In this document: positions 35,060-44,986 of the stretch, in pieces | Layout: each line of letters begins with the position of its first letter | How positions within the stretch are numbered: the stretch's first letter is position 1 | From: Cantharellus purpuraceus | Lineage: Eukaryota > Basidiomycota > Agaricomycetes > Cantharellales > Hydnaceae | DNA length: 64,000 nucleotides | NCBI GenBank assembly: GCA_025174535.1 | Contig: JALBUN010000003.1 | Coordinates: 1,882,501-1,946,500 of the forward strand | Reading direction: 5' to 3' | Position numbers and translations under genes: made by a program | The notes under the pieces: model-generated | What the model was told of the DNA's origin: nothing | Databases searched by the model: none | Seen by the model: the letters and a program-made list of their open reading frames with translations, nothing else

Positions 35060-36682
35060 ATGAGTGTGGCCAAGCTTGAGCAGTTGCTCTTGGCCTGATG
35101 GAAGGAAGAGGAAGAGGAGCGGAAACAGAAAGAGGGGGAGGAAGCAGAATGGAGATGGAAGGAGGAGGAGGAGGCAGAATGGAGACGGAAGGAGGAGGAG
35201 GAGGCAGAACGGAGATGGAAGGAGGAGGAGGAGCAGAGGTGGAAAGAGGTGGCAGAGACAGAACAGAGAAGGAAAGAGGAGGAAGCAAAGGCCGAGAGAG
35301 CCCGCAGGGTCAAGGAACTTGCGGCCATGATGGAGGCCGTGAGACTGAAGGAAGTGGAGGAGCAGGCGCACGAGCTAGAAGCCACCATGGAGGTAGAGGA
35401 GGAGGTGACTGGGGCAGGGGCGACCAGCCCAGGAAGTCCAAGTGTGCCTATGTGGACAGGGACCCCCGAGGTCGCCATCATCTCCGTTACACAGACGGAG
35501 ACAGCTCATCTGACAACTGTCACTGCGGTGGACTCACCGTTACGTCCGCAGGTATGGCCATTATTTGGGTTGGGTGCAGCTGAGGAAGATGAAGCGGCAG
35601 AGGCAGAGAGGGCGGAGGTGGGGGCGGATCCTGATGCCAATATGGAGCTCAATGCAAATGCGGAGCCTGAGGTGGGTGTGGATGTTGGGACAGATGCGGA
35701 GCCAGATCCAACTTCAAATTGTTATGAGGAGATGGCTTGGGTAGCCGTGGTTGAGGCTTGCAAAAGAGCGGAGCTCTATGCTGCTATCACCAAGAAGAAT
35801 CTCGATGTCGCGGTCTTTTCATTGAAGGCGCACCCGAGTGCTGATATGGAGAAGCGGGAGGCGGATTGGAGGGTCATATGGTGCAAGGCGGAGAGTCATG
35901 TGTTGGTGACCCGTAAGAAGGAGCTGTGTGTTGCTAGGTCAGCGATCCAGCTTCACAAGCGCAAGATGGAGAAGGCGGCGGCAGAACAGCAGGAAAAGGA
36001 GGAGGAGAGGGAACACTTGGAGGCTGCATCAAGAAGGGGTGGACCACCCAAGGCTCTGGCTCCAGCGGAGCCATTTGGCGGGCCCAGCGTAACTTGTGAC
36101 TTGTGTCATGATGCGGGCATAGAGTGTGTGTGGCCTACCGGCCCAACTCGCTGCCTTCGGTCCTGTGATCGTTGTTGGGGTCAGAAAGGAGGGTGTAGAA
36201 TCGATGGAAAGTTCAATCCCTGGAGTCAGAGTGTCAAGCCCCAACTAGTGGTACAAGGAGGGGTGGAGAAAGAAACAGAAGGTCATCTGACCAAGAAGCG
36301 GTGGATGGAGATGGGTGCTGTGGCAGCTGGGGGTAGCAGTGTTGGATTGGGAGGGGCAACGACTGGTGCAGGTACGGGGCGCGTCTCTGCACCCAATAGT
36401 ACCATGGGCCAGCTTATCCGGCTGGTTAACCTGCAGTCGGAGCACCTCCAGCGGATGGAGGGGTTGCTAGTGGACTTGGTGAAGACGATGAAATGGAAGG
36501 AGGTTCTGGAGGGTCAGCGGATGGCTGAGTTACGTCGGTTGTGGAAGTTCATGGCCCCTTTGGACGAGGATTCGGACATGGGGGATGAGAAAGATTGGGT
36601 GTTGGATGTAGAGAGTGATGATGAGTCAGAGATGGAGCCTGAGGTAGATAAGGGAAAGGGGAAAAGGAAATGCGATGTATAA
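35060..36682 (+). pseudogene. Gyp2-borne Zn2Cys6-like protein ORF with one early stop
   Basis: In-frame ATG at 35060 (MSVAKLEQLLLA), one stop TGA at 35096-35098, then an open frame to 36682 (about 528 codons). The N-terminal part is a Glu/Lys/Arg/Trp coiled coil built from a 30-base tandem repeat (35145-35240). Acidic/Ala-rich linkers follow, then a second helical region. A perfect fungal binuclear-cluster spacing C-x2-C-x6-C-x12-C-x2-C-x6-C lies at about 36100-36200 (CDLC ... CDRC). A further amphipathic helix (LIRLVNLQSEHLQRMEGLL) and an acidic tail ending KGKGKRKCDV follow. It is antisense to the retroelement genes. Such clusters bind DNA in fungal transcription factors; the role here is unknown. 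The stop could be a CGA-to-TGA change. Confidence 0.75.
35145..35245 (+). repeat. 30-bp coding tandem repeat
   Basis: Units of the type GGAGGAGGAGGCAGAATGGA repeat about three times with few changes and encode the E-E-E-A-E-W/R-R-W/R-K coiled-coil repeat of the Zn2Cys6-like ORF. Frame is kept because the unit is a multiple of three. Confidence 0.8.
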
Positions 36683-36833
36683 AAATAAAAATGAAAATGA
36701 TTATAAATTTCAGAGCAGAGAAAAATGAGGCGGAGTGATTCCTTCAGAGTTTTTTGGGCAGGCTGGTAATTTTCCTTGTGACTTGTAATAAAATGATGAT
36801 GCAAAATAATAGAATTAGCATTAGTAATCAAAC

Positions 36834-38317
36834 TTAAAGATTCATAAGAGGGCCAGGTTTGTCTGGATAAGCAGAGTGAAAGTCGGAGATGGATTTGGAT
36901 GCATGATCGAGTTCAGACATGGAAACCCATGAGGACTCTTCATCGGTGCCTTCGTATCCAGTCCATTTGACTAAGTACTGGAGCTTGCACTTGTATCGAC
37001 AGTCGATCTTCGAGTCCAGGATCTCAGATATCTCATATTCATTGTCTCCTTTGATGATGATCGGGGGAGGTGGGGGTTGCGTGCAACTGGAGATCTCGTT
37101 CATAGTAGCGGGTTTGAGCATTGATATATGAAAGACTGGATGAACTGCTCGGAAGTGGTCCAGGAGGCAGAGGGTGAAGGACCTGCTGCCTGTGCGAGCA
37201 ATGACCTCATAAGGATCTAAGTATTTCTCAGAGAGTTTCTTCGATGGGCAGGTGGTCTGGAAGAGTTTGGCCTTAACGAATACTTTGTCTCCGATTTGCA
37301 GGTCCGGAGCCAGAATGCAGCGTTGGTCTGTGGAGACTTGGTATTGTTTCTGAGTATCGGAGATGGTTTCTCGGAGATGTTGGTGTAGTTGATCGAGGTC
37401 GGTTACAAATTGGCGGGCTTTGGTGGAGGCAAGTTCTTTCTCAGGGTGGACGGAGATGTTCGGATGATAGCCTTTATTAGCAAAGAATGGAGAGATGCCA
37501 GTAGTCGCGTTCAGAGCATTGTTGTAGGCAAACTCTGCTATCGGAAGTAGATCAGCCCAGTTGTCTTGTTGATAGTTACAATAGACTCGGAGATATTGCT
37601 CCAGGGACTGATTCATTTGTTCTGTTTGTCCGTCTCCTTCAGGATGGTATCTGGAGGTGAAGTGAAGCTTCATGTCGAGAGCCTTTCCTAATGTGTGGAA
37701 GAAGGAGGACACGAACTCCAAACCCTGATCGGACATGACATGTGATGGGACTCTGTGTTTAGAGAATACATGGAGGACGAACAACTTAGCTAGTGAGGCA
37801 GAGGTGATGGTGTCATGCATCGGAATAAATAGTGATTGTTTAGTGAACCTGTTGACAATCACGAGTATGGTGTTGTATCTGAGCAATGGGGGGAGCTTCT
37901 CTATGAAATCCATGGAGATGGAGTTCCATGGTTGCTCTGGGACCGGAAGTTGCTTAAGCATTCTGTAGGGTTTGTGCCTTTGCGATTTTGAGCGCATACA
38001 CATGGTGCAGGAGTTACAGTAGTGTTGAATGTTAGTAAACACAGGACAAAAGTTGTGTGGGTTTACAGTGGCATAGTCGCTATTCCCCTCTTTAGGGTAG
38101 ACATCCCAGCATCTAGTTAACACATCGGGCTTTGCTCTGAGTTGACCTGGACGGAAACAGATAACAAGATTGAACTGAGATAGGTATTTGGACCATCGGA
38201 CCTGTCTCCAGGTGAGCAGTTTCGTTGTGGAGAAGTATTCCAAGTTTTTGTGGTCAGTTATGACATCCACCAGATCAGAGGGACCTTCAAGGTAGTGTCT
38301 CCATATCCAGAAGGCTT
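36834..38317 (-). pseudogene. Gyp2 integrase, chromodomain and end of RNase H
   Basis: A long open frame on the minus strand. It covers the end of RNase H ([20 protein letters not shown]) and the integrase catalytic triad blocks ISMDFIEKLPP (about 37905), SDQGLEFVSSFF (about 37700) and DGQTEQMNQSLEQYLR (about 37620). The C-terminal domain (DKVFVKAKLFQTT) and the chromodomain (YEISEILDSKID ... LQYLVKWTGYEGTDEESSW, about 36940-37050) follow. Part of the integrase zinc-binding domain is missing: after FCPVFTNIQ the sequence jumps to HYCNSCTMCMRSKSQ. The frame is unusually intact for this island. Confidence 0.88.
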
Positions 38318-39049
38318 TGTTATTTGGAAAACCAGACTTCTGGGGAGAAAAAGGAGAGGGGGAACAAAAGGGATAGGAGGGATAGGAGAATATAGGAGGC
38401 TCAGGAGCTTAGGAGGGGATAAGGAGACGAGGGGAAATGACTGAGAGGGGAAAGGAGCTCCACAATGATCTGAACATTCACCCTAATTTTTCTTTTGATT
38501 TATTTCGTCATTTTTCCCTATTTGACATCACCCCCCCATTTTGTTTTTTATCATAAATCACTTTCCCTTTATTCACATAACACAGAACTTTTATCACGAG
38601 TTATTAGCATGCATATCTTGTATAAAACACGCCTAGCTAGATATGCAATGGACCAGAGAATTTACTCTCACTTGTTTTTGTTGACTGTGTCTGAACTATT
38701 CGTTTCTGGAATAACTCCAGAACGAACGCATATTTCTACAATCTTTTGCATAATCTTCCAGAGTATTGCAACATATATTCGAATCCCAGTTTGCGAAGCC
38801 TAATCTCCACTGGTTGATTTTCTATTAAGCATTTACTCTCATTCGAGTCATCTGCTCCTGATCCCTGCTCAAATTGTCAATATCTAGACGAAGATCACAC
38901 CAAAGTTCATCAAACTTCGTAGGAAGATACTATTCAAGTATATCTTCAATTCGACTATGCATAAACCCAGTTCCCATTACTCCCTCTGTCCCTATTCGAA
39001 ATCTATTCTCAACACACCCCCAGCAAGGTGAAATTTTTTTTTCAACAGG
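38318..39049 (+). mobile_element. solo LTR, family LTR-B (copy 3)
   Basis: Starts TGTTATTTGGAAAACC and ends TTTTTCAACA, flanked by perfect TSDs GGCTT (38313-38317 and 39050-39054). It splits the RNase H coding sequence of Gyp2; homologous uninterrupted sequence is in Gyp1 near 18655. It shares the CTGGAATAACTCCAGAACG block (about 38706) with LTR-B copy 1. Confidence 0.93.
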
Positions 39050-39054
39050 CTTCA

Positions 39055-40620
39055 TATATGGCAAGGAGCTCTTTGTCATGGATGTCATAGTTCAGTTTGG
39101 GGGGGCGTAAATGTACACAAGTGAAAAGTGATTGGATGGACTTGTCCATCATCCAGAGAGATGATGGACAGGATTGCGGTGAGTGCATAGTCAGAGGCAT
39201 CGGTCTCTAATAGGATAGGAACGTCTGGAACCCAATGAGTCAGTATCAGAGCGGAAGTAAAGGCCTTTTTCAAGGTCTCAAAACTCTGTCTACATTCATC
39301 GGTGAAATTCCATTGGATACCCTTCCTAGTGAGTCAGGTGAGCGGAACAGTGATATCAGAGTAGCCGTGAATGAAGTGGTGGTAGAAGTTGGCGAACCCT
39401 AGGAAGGACTGTACGTCCTTGACTTTCCAGGGTTCCAGCCATTCCTGTATGGCTTTGATTTTGTCATCAGACATTGTCAATCCGGTCGGGGAGAGGATAT
39501 AGCCTAGGTATTCAACCAAGTCGGAGTGGAATTCGCATTTGTCAGCGTGGGTGAAGAGGCCATGTTTTCGGAGATGTCAGAGTACATCTTGGACATGTGT
39601 CCGATGTTCTTCTTCGTTGTCCGAATATACCAAAATGTCGTCTAGGTAAACGAGGACAGTCACATCGAGGAGGTCGGCGAAGGTATCATTCATGAACCTC
39701 TGGAAGGTGGCTGGAGCATTGGTTAGTCCAAAGGGCATGGTGCACCACTCGAAAGATCCATATTGTGTGCGGAAAGTTGTTTTCCATTTGTTGCCTTCTC
39801 GGATGTGGACTAGATGGTAGGCATGTCGGAGATCTATTTTGGAATAGATCTTAGCCTTTCGAGGACTCTCGAGTAGGTCCGCAGTGCGGGGTATTGGGTA
39901 TCAGTCTTTCTTGGTGATCTTGTTGAGTCCACGGAAGTCAATGCATAGACGGAGTGATCCGTCCTTTTTGTGGACAAATAGGACCGGAGCTCCATGGGGT
40001 GATAGGGATGGGCGGATGAAGCCCGTGGCCAAGTTCTCGTCTATGAATGTTTGGAGAGCCAGTAGCTTTTTTTGGGATAGCAAGTAGATAGGGCCAAGTG
40101 GAGGGGTGGAGTTGTCCTCCAGTTCAATCTTGAGATCGTATGGTTGGTGTTCTGCTAGGGAGTCGGCTTTAGACTTGCTGAACACATTGGCAAACTCATG
40201 ATACTCCTTAGGAACCATAGATAGGTCTGGTGGAGTTGATTGGGTGAAACAAGCGGCGAGGAATATCAGATCGGAGAGGTGAACCTGGAATGTGTGAGAA
40301 CCATCCAGTTTGCTTAGTCTGGCGAAGACCATAGCGTCCACCAGTGATATAAACAGCCGGGTAGATGGAGTATCTATCGGAGTGGAGTCAGCGGAGGCGG
40401 AAGATAGTTTTGCACCTAAAGTTGCTGGTGATGTCGGGGATGACACAGCCTGTACTGGAGAACGGAATGTGATATGGCCCAATGCCCAGTCAATCAACGG
40501 ATTGTAGTGGGTGAGCCAGTTATGTCTGAAAACCACAGAACAGCTGGAGTCAAGTGGAGTAACATAGAATGTAAGGTTCTGGATTTCTCCAACAGAAAAA
40601 TGGATAGACAGATCTATAGC
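39055..40620 (-). pseudogene. Gyp2 reverse transcriptase and RNase H start
   Basis: Minus strand. The RT block [20 protein letters not shown] ends at a TGA (39901-39903) where CGA (Arg) is expected. It then continues [64 protein letters not shown] (YLDD at 39637-39648), FLGFANFYHHFIHGYSD and the RNase H start PILLETDASDYALTAI. The catalytic YLDD is intact. A few further stops (for example at about 39336) break the frame. Confidence 0.85.
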
Positions 40621-42057
40621 TTGTGAAATAACAGCATTAGTAGTGCCATCAAATAATCAGAGTGATATCAGAGTTATGGTGTATGTATGGAGTTTATGTA
40701 AATCGGAAAAAGAGGAATTGAGGGAACAATGAGTAGAACCGGAGTCAATTAATGCTTGAATAGCAGTATCGGGAATGGAGTCGGAGTAGATGAGGAGGGT
40801 AAGAGAGTCAGAGTGGGAAAGAGTGGATGCGTTCAGGTGGACCTCATTTGTCATACAGGGAGTACCAACGCAGCCCTCAGCCCATATGGAGGCTATAGGA
40901 CTGCTTGCTATTTTTTTGGGTCCATCGTGGTGTTGGTGGCACGGCCCTTTGCCTTTGCTGTGGATGAGGTTGCCTTGTTGCAATCCTTGGCTTGGTGGCC
41001 AGGCTTTCTGCAGAACAGACAGAGGTTGTTGTCCATGCGGTGCTGGCATTCCTGCTGGGTAAGTTTTCCGTCCTTCCCCAGCTTGGTGGAGAGGTCCGGA
41101 GTACTCTTGCGAGTTCTGGAGTTATTGCTGGTGCCGGAATTGTTCTGACCGGAACCGGAAGCAGCAGCGTTACCAGTGTTTGACTTCTGGCCTGAGTTGG
41201 CAGTGGTCCTCTTATCGGAGCCCTTGTTGGACTTTGGGGTCTTGTCCAATGATTTGTCTGATTTGTTATTGGCCAAATTTTCGCAGGAGACCTCAGATTG
41301 ACATTCCCAATAACGGGTGTCGATGGATTGGCGAGCTTGCAAAGGGTAACCAAAGTATCCAGCTTACTGATGTGTGATATCTCATCCTTGATGTGGGATG
41401 GGAGTCCAACGTAAAATTGGTGTCGGAGTGCGGCATCGCCCCATTGGACTTTTGGGGCTAGCTGCTGGAAACTCACAATGTATTTTGCAATTTTGTGATT
41501 TTCCTTCATCCAAAGTCAATCGAGTTCATTCTCGGCATCAGCCTTAAGGTTGTAAGGACCAAAATTGGTCCAAAGTTTGGAGATGAAGTCAGAGTAGTCA
41601 TCTGACCATATCGGGTCATCAGAGTCGTCCATGAGCGCTGGCTCAAAGTAGTCCAGTGCGGTGCCCTTGAGATAGGACATGGCGAAGGTGACCTTCACCC
41701 GATCGGATGTGAACGCGTCGGGGCGGTCACAGAAATTCAACCGGCATTGCACCAAGAACGGCTGGAGCTTTTGCGGATCAGAGCCATCAAAGGGGTCAGG
41801 TTCTCAGACCTTGGTCTGGGACTTAGGAGCTTGTGGGTTACGGATGCTGCTGGCGAGCAGGGAGATGGCTTGTGCCAGATTTGGAGAGGGCGGGGTGTCA
41901 TCTTCTTCATTGATGGCCTCTATGTGGTCCATCGGTTCTTTGACGACCTCAGGGATGGTGTCAATGCTGGGAGTGGGCACCTCGATGGTTCGTGCACATT
42001 CGGAATTGGTGGTGGATCGTGGCATTGGTAGGAGTGAGTATGGCAGTTCGAATATAC
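40621..42057 (-). pseudogene. Gyp2 gag and protease
   Basis: Minus strand, 5' to 3': a Pro/Ser-rich gag N-terminus starting in the LTR (NLAQAISLLASSIRNPQAPK at about 41840). The capsid-like region reads FCDRPDAFTSDRVKVTFAMS and LKGTALDYFEPAL (about 41640-41750). Next come DAALRHQFYVGLPSHIKDEI (about 41400), the CCHC zinc knuckle CLFCRKPGHQAKDC (about 40985-41030), and protease ALIDSGSTHCSLNSSF (about 40720-40770, DSG kept). Frame changes separate the parts. Confidence 0.83.
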
Positions 42058-42828
42058 TGTTACGCACTAGGTCCGATTGGGGGTCGGAGATTGGGTTGGA
42101 GGTTGGGTCAGAGGTTGGGTCAGAGTTGGAGTACGTCATGGGGGTCGGAATGGACTTGGCTTCAGCTTATGTGCTGCACCCTCACTAATACCGGTGTCCG
42201 AGATTTCAGAGACGGAGTACGACTTAGAGTTAGGATCAGACTTAGGAACTAGGCGTGATTTGATATTCAAACTGGGGAATGAAGTCCCCAGTCAGGCAAC
42301 TTAAATACATATTTTGAAATCTAATAATAATTACTCTGGTGATGGGTCTCCGAGGCCAATGGCCTTACATGAGTATGTCCAAGTCCAATGACAGATGTCC
42401 AGGTTCCTATGGTGATGCTGATGCATCAATTGGAACCAGAGATGGATGGGTGGAATTGGCAGTGACAATCGGACAAGTAGATGGAGATGGCGGTTTCCAA
42501 ATGGAGTATAGATTTCATACGCGTGGGGATCTGAGTGGATCGGATGGGGATCTGGATGTTAATGAATATAGTCATCACACTGGTGATAGATCTCCAAGGC
42601 TGACAGCCTTACATGAATATGTCCGAGTCTGATGGGGATGGATGTCCAGGTTCCTATGGTGATGCTGATGCATCAATTGGAACTGGAGGTGGATGAGCAA
42701 GATCAACTGTGACAATCGGACAGATTAATGGAGACATGATCATTTCCAAATGGAGTATAGATTTCATGTGCATGGGGATCTGAGTGGATCAGACAGGGAT
42801 CTGGGCATTAATGAATACAGTCATAACA
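42058..42828. repeat. right LTR of Gyp2, with duplicated 3' unit
   Basis: Starts TGTTACGCACTAGG and ends CAGTCATAACA. A unit of about 245 bases is present twice (about 42340-42585 and 42586-42828): both contain TGTCCAGGTTCCTATGGTGA and GGAGTATAGATTTCAT. The right TSD GGAGG follows at 42829. Confidence 0.88.
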
Positions 42829-42833
42829 GGAGG

Positions 42834-43291
42834 CAGTTAATGACTGTCTCCTCCTTTCTTCTCTAATCAGAGAACCACTTGATGAGGGGTTCCTGTTTGA
42901 CAGTCAATCTATTGTGCAATTGTCTGTGTGGTCTCATGACCATGATGACTTTCTCCTAGAATTCTTCTTATGAGAAGTCCCTATGACTTCTCTAGAGTCT
43001 AGCTCCCCTTCATGGGAGCTTCTGCTGCTGGCTATGCGCCGCCATTCATCATTTATGATGTACTGGGTGCTGCCAGCACAACTCACTCTACTGCAAGTCA
43101 TCGTTATGATGAGTCCTTTCTTTCTTCTATCTTTGTAGACTAACTAAGTTAGTCTAGTTGCTCACTTATATGAGCGACTGGGGGGGTTGGCATACATCTG
43201 TACACCAGCAACAGCTGGTTTTCTAGTATTTACTAGAAAACTTCAATAATGAGGAAGAATCAATTGATTCCCCCCTGGAAGTTCAAAAAAG
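42834..43291 (-). other. HP 5' internal region right of Gyp2, hairpin-dense
   Basis: Between the Gyp2 TSD and the HP 5' LTR. No long frame is open. Perfect hairpins are very dense, for example TAGACTAACtaaGTTAGTCTA (about 43137), TTTTCTAGTAtttACTAGAA (about 43221) and GAATCAATTGATTC (about 43257). This part belongs to the same copy as 33789-34241. Confidence 0.7.
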
Positions 43292-43557
43292 TGTAAATGG
43301 GTGTCTTAGTTCACACTGTTACACAGAACTCAACCAGGTATATTGGTTGTGTGATGTGCTGTACAGTGTAATTGTTTACTAAGGTCTGTCTACTATATGT
43401 GGACCCACACATGTACTTGGGTCCACTGGCTTACATAATAACTATACATATGCACCCTATGGGTGCATATATCTACCAAGAAGACAGTATTCCTTAATGG
43501 AATGCTGCATACATTATAATTATATACTATAGTAAGTAAGTACCTTGGTTACTTACA
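43292..43557 (-). repeat. LTR-H copy C, 5' LTR of HP
   Basis: 266 bases, starting TGTAAATGGGTG and ending GGTTACTTACA on the plus strand, with TGTAA/TTACA terminal inverted repeats. The flanks do not match each other (AAAAG / GGTTT), as expected for one LTR of a longer element. The sequence is the reverse complement of solo copy A and in the same orientation as copy B. Confidence 0.8.
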
Positions 43558-43734
43558 GGTTTTGTGAGATCCCAGAAAATTGATGAGTTGTAGGAAGCTG
43601 CAGGGTTTTAGAACACATCTGATAAGTTTTGAACAGTGTTGGGTAGCATTTCCAATACATAGAAAAGGCATAAAACAAACTTCACATAAGCACAGCACTA
43701 CACTTGTCCAAAAGAAAATAGAGGAAACACCATC

Positions 43735-43824
43735 ATGTATTTTTCAATATATATCCCCCCCTTCTACATCTTCACCATCATCATCCATATGAGCATTGCC
43801 ATACCCAATACCAGCCCCAACATT
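43735..43824 (-). pseudogene. C-terminal end of an unknown ORF split by Cop2
   Basis: Read on the minus strand through the TSD ACATT, this stretch continues the open frame at 49246-49520 on the far side of Cop2 for 28 more codons (acidic, ending GGDIY and a TGA). The frame is restored exactly when Cop2 and one ACATT are removed. The protein is not recognised. Confidence 0.55.
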
Positions 43825-44175
43825 TGTTGTGATATGGAACATATCTGCATCTATGGCTCACATGCACTGTGTGATTTATCCACATTAATGTCCGTCACGG
43901 TGTGTCATCCCCCAACAGTGCCATTGTTTCATACATTGTCACACCTACACATTACATAAAATAGTTTTTGCCACTGCAGATGTATATAACATGTCTGCAG
44001 CTGGTCACTCATCCTCAGCCGTATCCACAATATATGGACTGAGGTGAGAGACATCAGTTCACTTTTTTCTCCAGTCCATATTTATATTTGTGTCTGTAGA
44101 TTATCCTGTTCAGGTAACTACACTGAGCCGTATCCACAATATACAGACTGAGATTATCCTGTTCAGATTACAACA
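43825..44175 (+). repeat. 5' LTR of Cop2
   Basis: Starts TGTTGTGATATGG and ends AGATTACAACA. It contains a tandem CCGTATCCACAATATATGGA-type element (about 44018 and 44128). A TATATAAC box is at about 43982. Differs from the 3' LTR at five sites, all CpG-related. Confidence 0.95.
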
Positions 44176-44190
44176 GGTTATGGGCCCCGG
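44176..44190 (+). promoter_or_regulatory. primer-binding site of Cop2 (half-tRNA type)
   Basis: GGTTATGGGCCC matches the complement of the initiator tRNA-Met anticodon arm (GGTTATGAGCCC in yeast) at 11 of 12 bases. Copia and Ty5 are known to prime from the cleaved initiator tRNA half in this way. Cop1 has a similar GGTTATGGGC at 13311. Confidence 0.7.
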
Positions 44191-44231
44191 TCCACACGTT
44201 TAAAAACAAAAGATTTACTGCACATACCATT

Positions 44232-44986
44232 CACATATCAATGTGGACTTGATTATTCACCAGCAAAATGGACATCAGACTTACTGAGAAAACTGTGGGT
44301 AGACTACTGTTGGTACTTGGCCACAGTGGTCCAGGAAATGTTGTGTGACCCTTCAGGCAAGTGGCACATGGACATATGTTGATGGGGACAAGTAAGTTTC
44401 CCCTACAGAAGCAGCCAAATTGGTTGACTGGAAAGAAATGAACAATCAAATCATTGGAGCATTATGTCAGGTTGTCAAAGACTCACTTTCTCAGGAGATA
44501 GAACAATATGCCACTGCTTCCAAAGCCTGGAATCATCTCAAAAGAAAGACGTACCAAAGTGGTATCAATTCAAAATTCAATGCTCTTCAAAATGCAATGC
44601 ATCTGCATTTCACTGCTGCCACAGCTGCCTCCTCCATTCTTACCAACCTTAGAGATTACATAGAAGTCATATACAGCGACAAACCCCCCACCAAGGATGA
44701 ATGGACTGTTGGACTACTACTCCATGTGATGTGCGACAGCGAGTTCAAAGGCCTGCGCAAAATACTCATGGTCTCCCCATTGGCACTCACCCCCTCCATG
44801 ATTATCCAACGCATCGAAGCTGAAGCACAGGAGTCCTGGCAACGTGAATTCATCAAAAATGAAGATACGCTGCTTGCAACAAAGCTGAAACTTGCAAAAG
44901 CCACAAACAAATCTCTAAAGTGTTCTAATTGCAACAAAAATGGACACACAATCAAGAAATGCCGGGAGAAAGGGGGGGGGGGGTAA
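44232..44986 (+). pseudogene. Cop2 gag with CCHC zinc knuckle
   Basis: Open from about 44405 (LVDWKEMNNQIIGALCQVVK) through TYQSGINSKFNALQNAMHLH (UBN2-type gag) to the zinc knuckle CSNCNKNGHTIKKC (about 44919-44960), and ends in a G12 homopolymer (44972-44983) with a stop right after it. The part upstream of 44405 is broken by stops. Pol lies in another frame, entered at the poly-G run. Confidence 0.82.

Larger units (their letters stand above)
34247..42828 (-). mobile_element. Gyp2: full-length Ty3/gypsy chromodomain element
   Basis: 8582 bases, flanked by perfect TSDs GGAGG (34242-34246 and 42829-42833). LTR termini are TGTTA...CA. Left LTR 34247-34898, right LTR 42058-42828. The minus strand carries gag, protease, RT, RNase H, integrase and chromodomain in normal order. 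The plus strand carries a Zn2Cys6-like ORF between the left LTR and the end of pol. One solo LTR-B (38318-39049) is nested in RNase H. Stops and an internal deletion in the integrase zinc domain make it non-autonomous. Confidence 0.9.
28228..43557 (-). mobile_element. HP: hairpin-laden Ty3/gypsy element, 3'-truncated and nested
   Basis: The minus-strand element is reconstructed from 43557 down to 28228 after removing inserts at 34247-42828 (Gyp2), 32966-33788 and 32403-32670 (solo LTR-H). The 5' LTR is 43292-43557. Gag segments are at 42834-43291, 33789-34241, 32671-32965 and 31300-32402. They are followed by protease (30679-30927), RT (29690-30370), RNase H (29000-29470) and the zinc-binding start of integrase (28361-28615), where it is truncated by an LTR-A insertion. 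Many stops and Arg-to-Cys-type changes show decay. The coding region is tiled with short hairpins, which is unlike every other element in the window. Confidence 0.8.

Noticed and set aside
35098..35583. Plus-strand Gly/Glu-rich frame overlapping the Zn2Cys6-like ORF
   Set aside because: It is a shadow of the 30-bp coding repeat in another frame; the frame with the cysteine cluster is the real one.
32966..43557. Inverted LTR pair forming one foldback element
   Set aside because: Copy A has its own TSD (TAATC) and is a solo LTR, whereas 43292-43557 is the 5' LTR of HP; they are not a pair.
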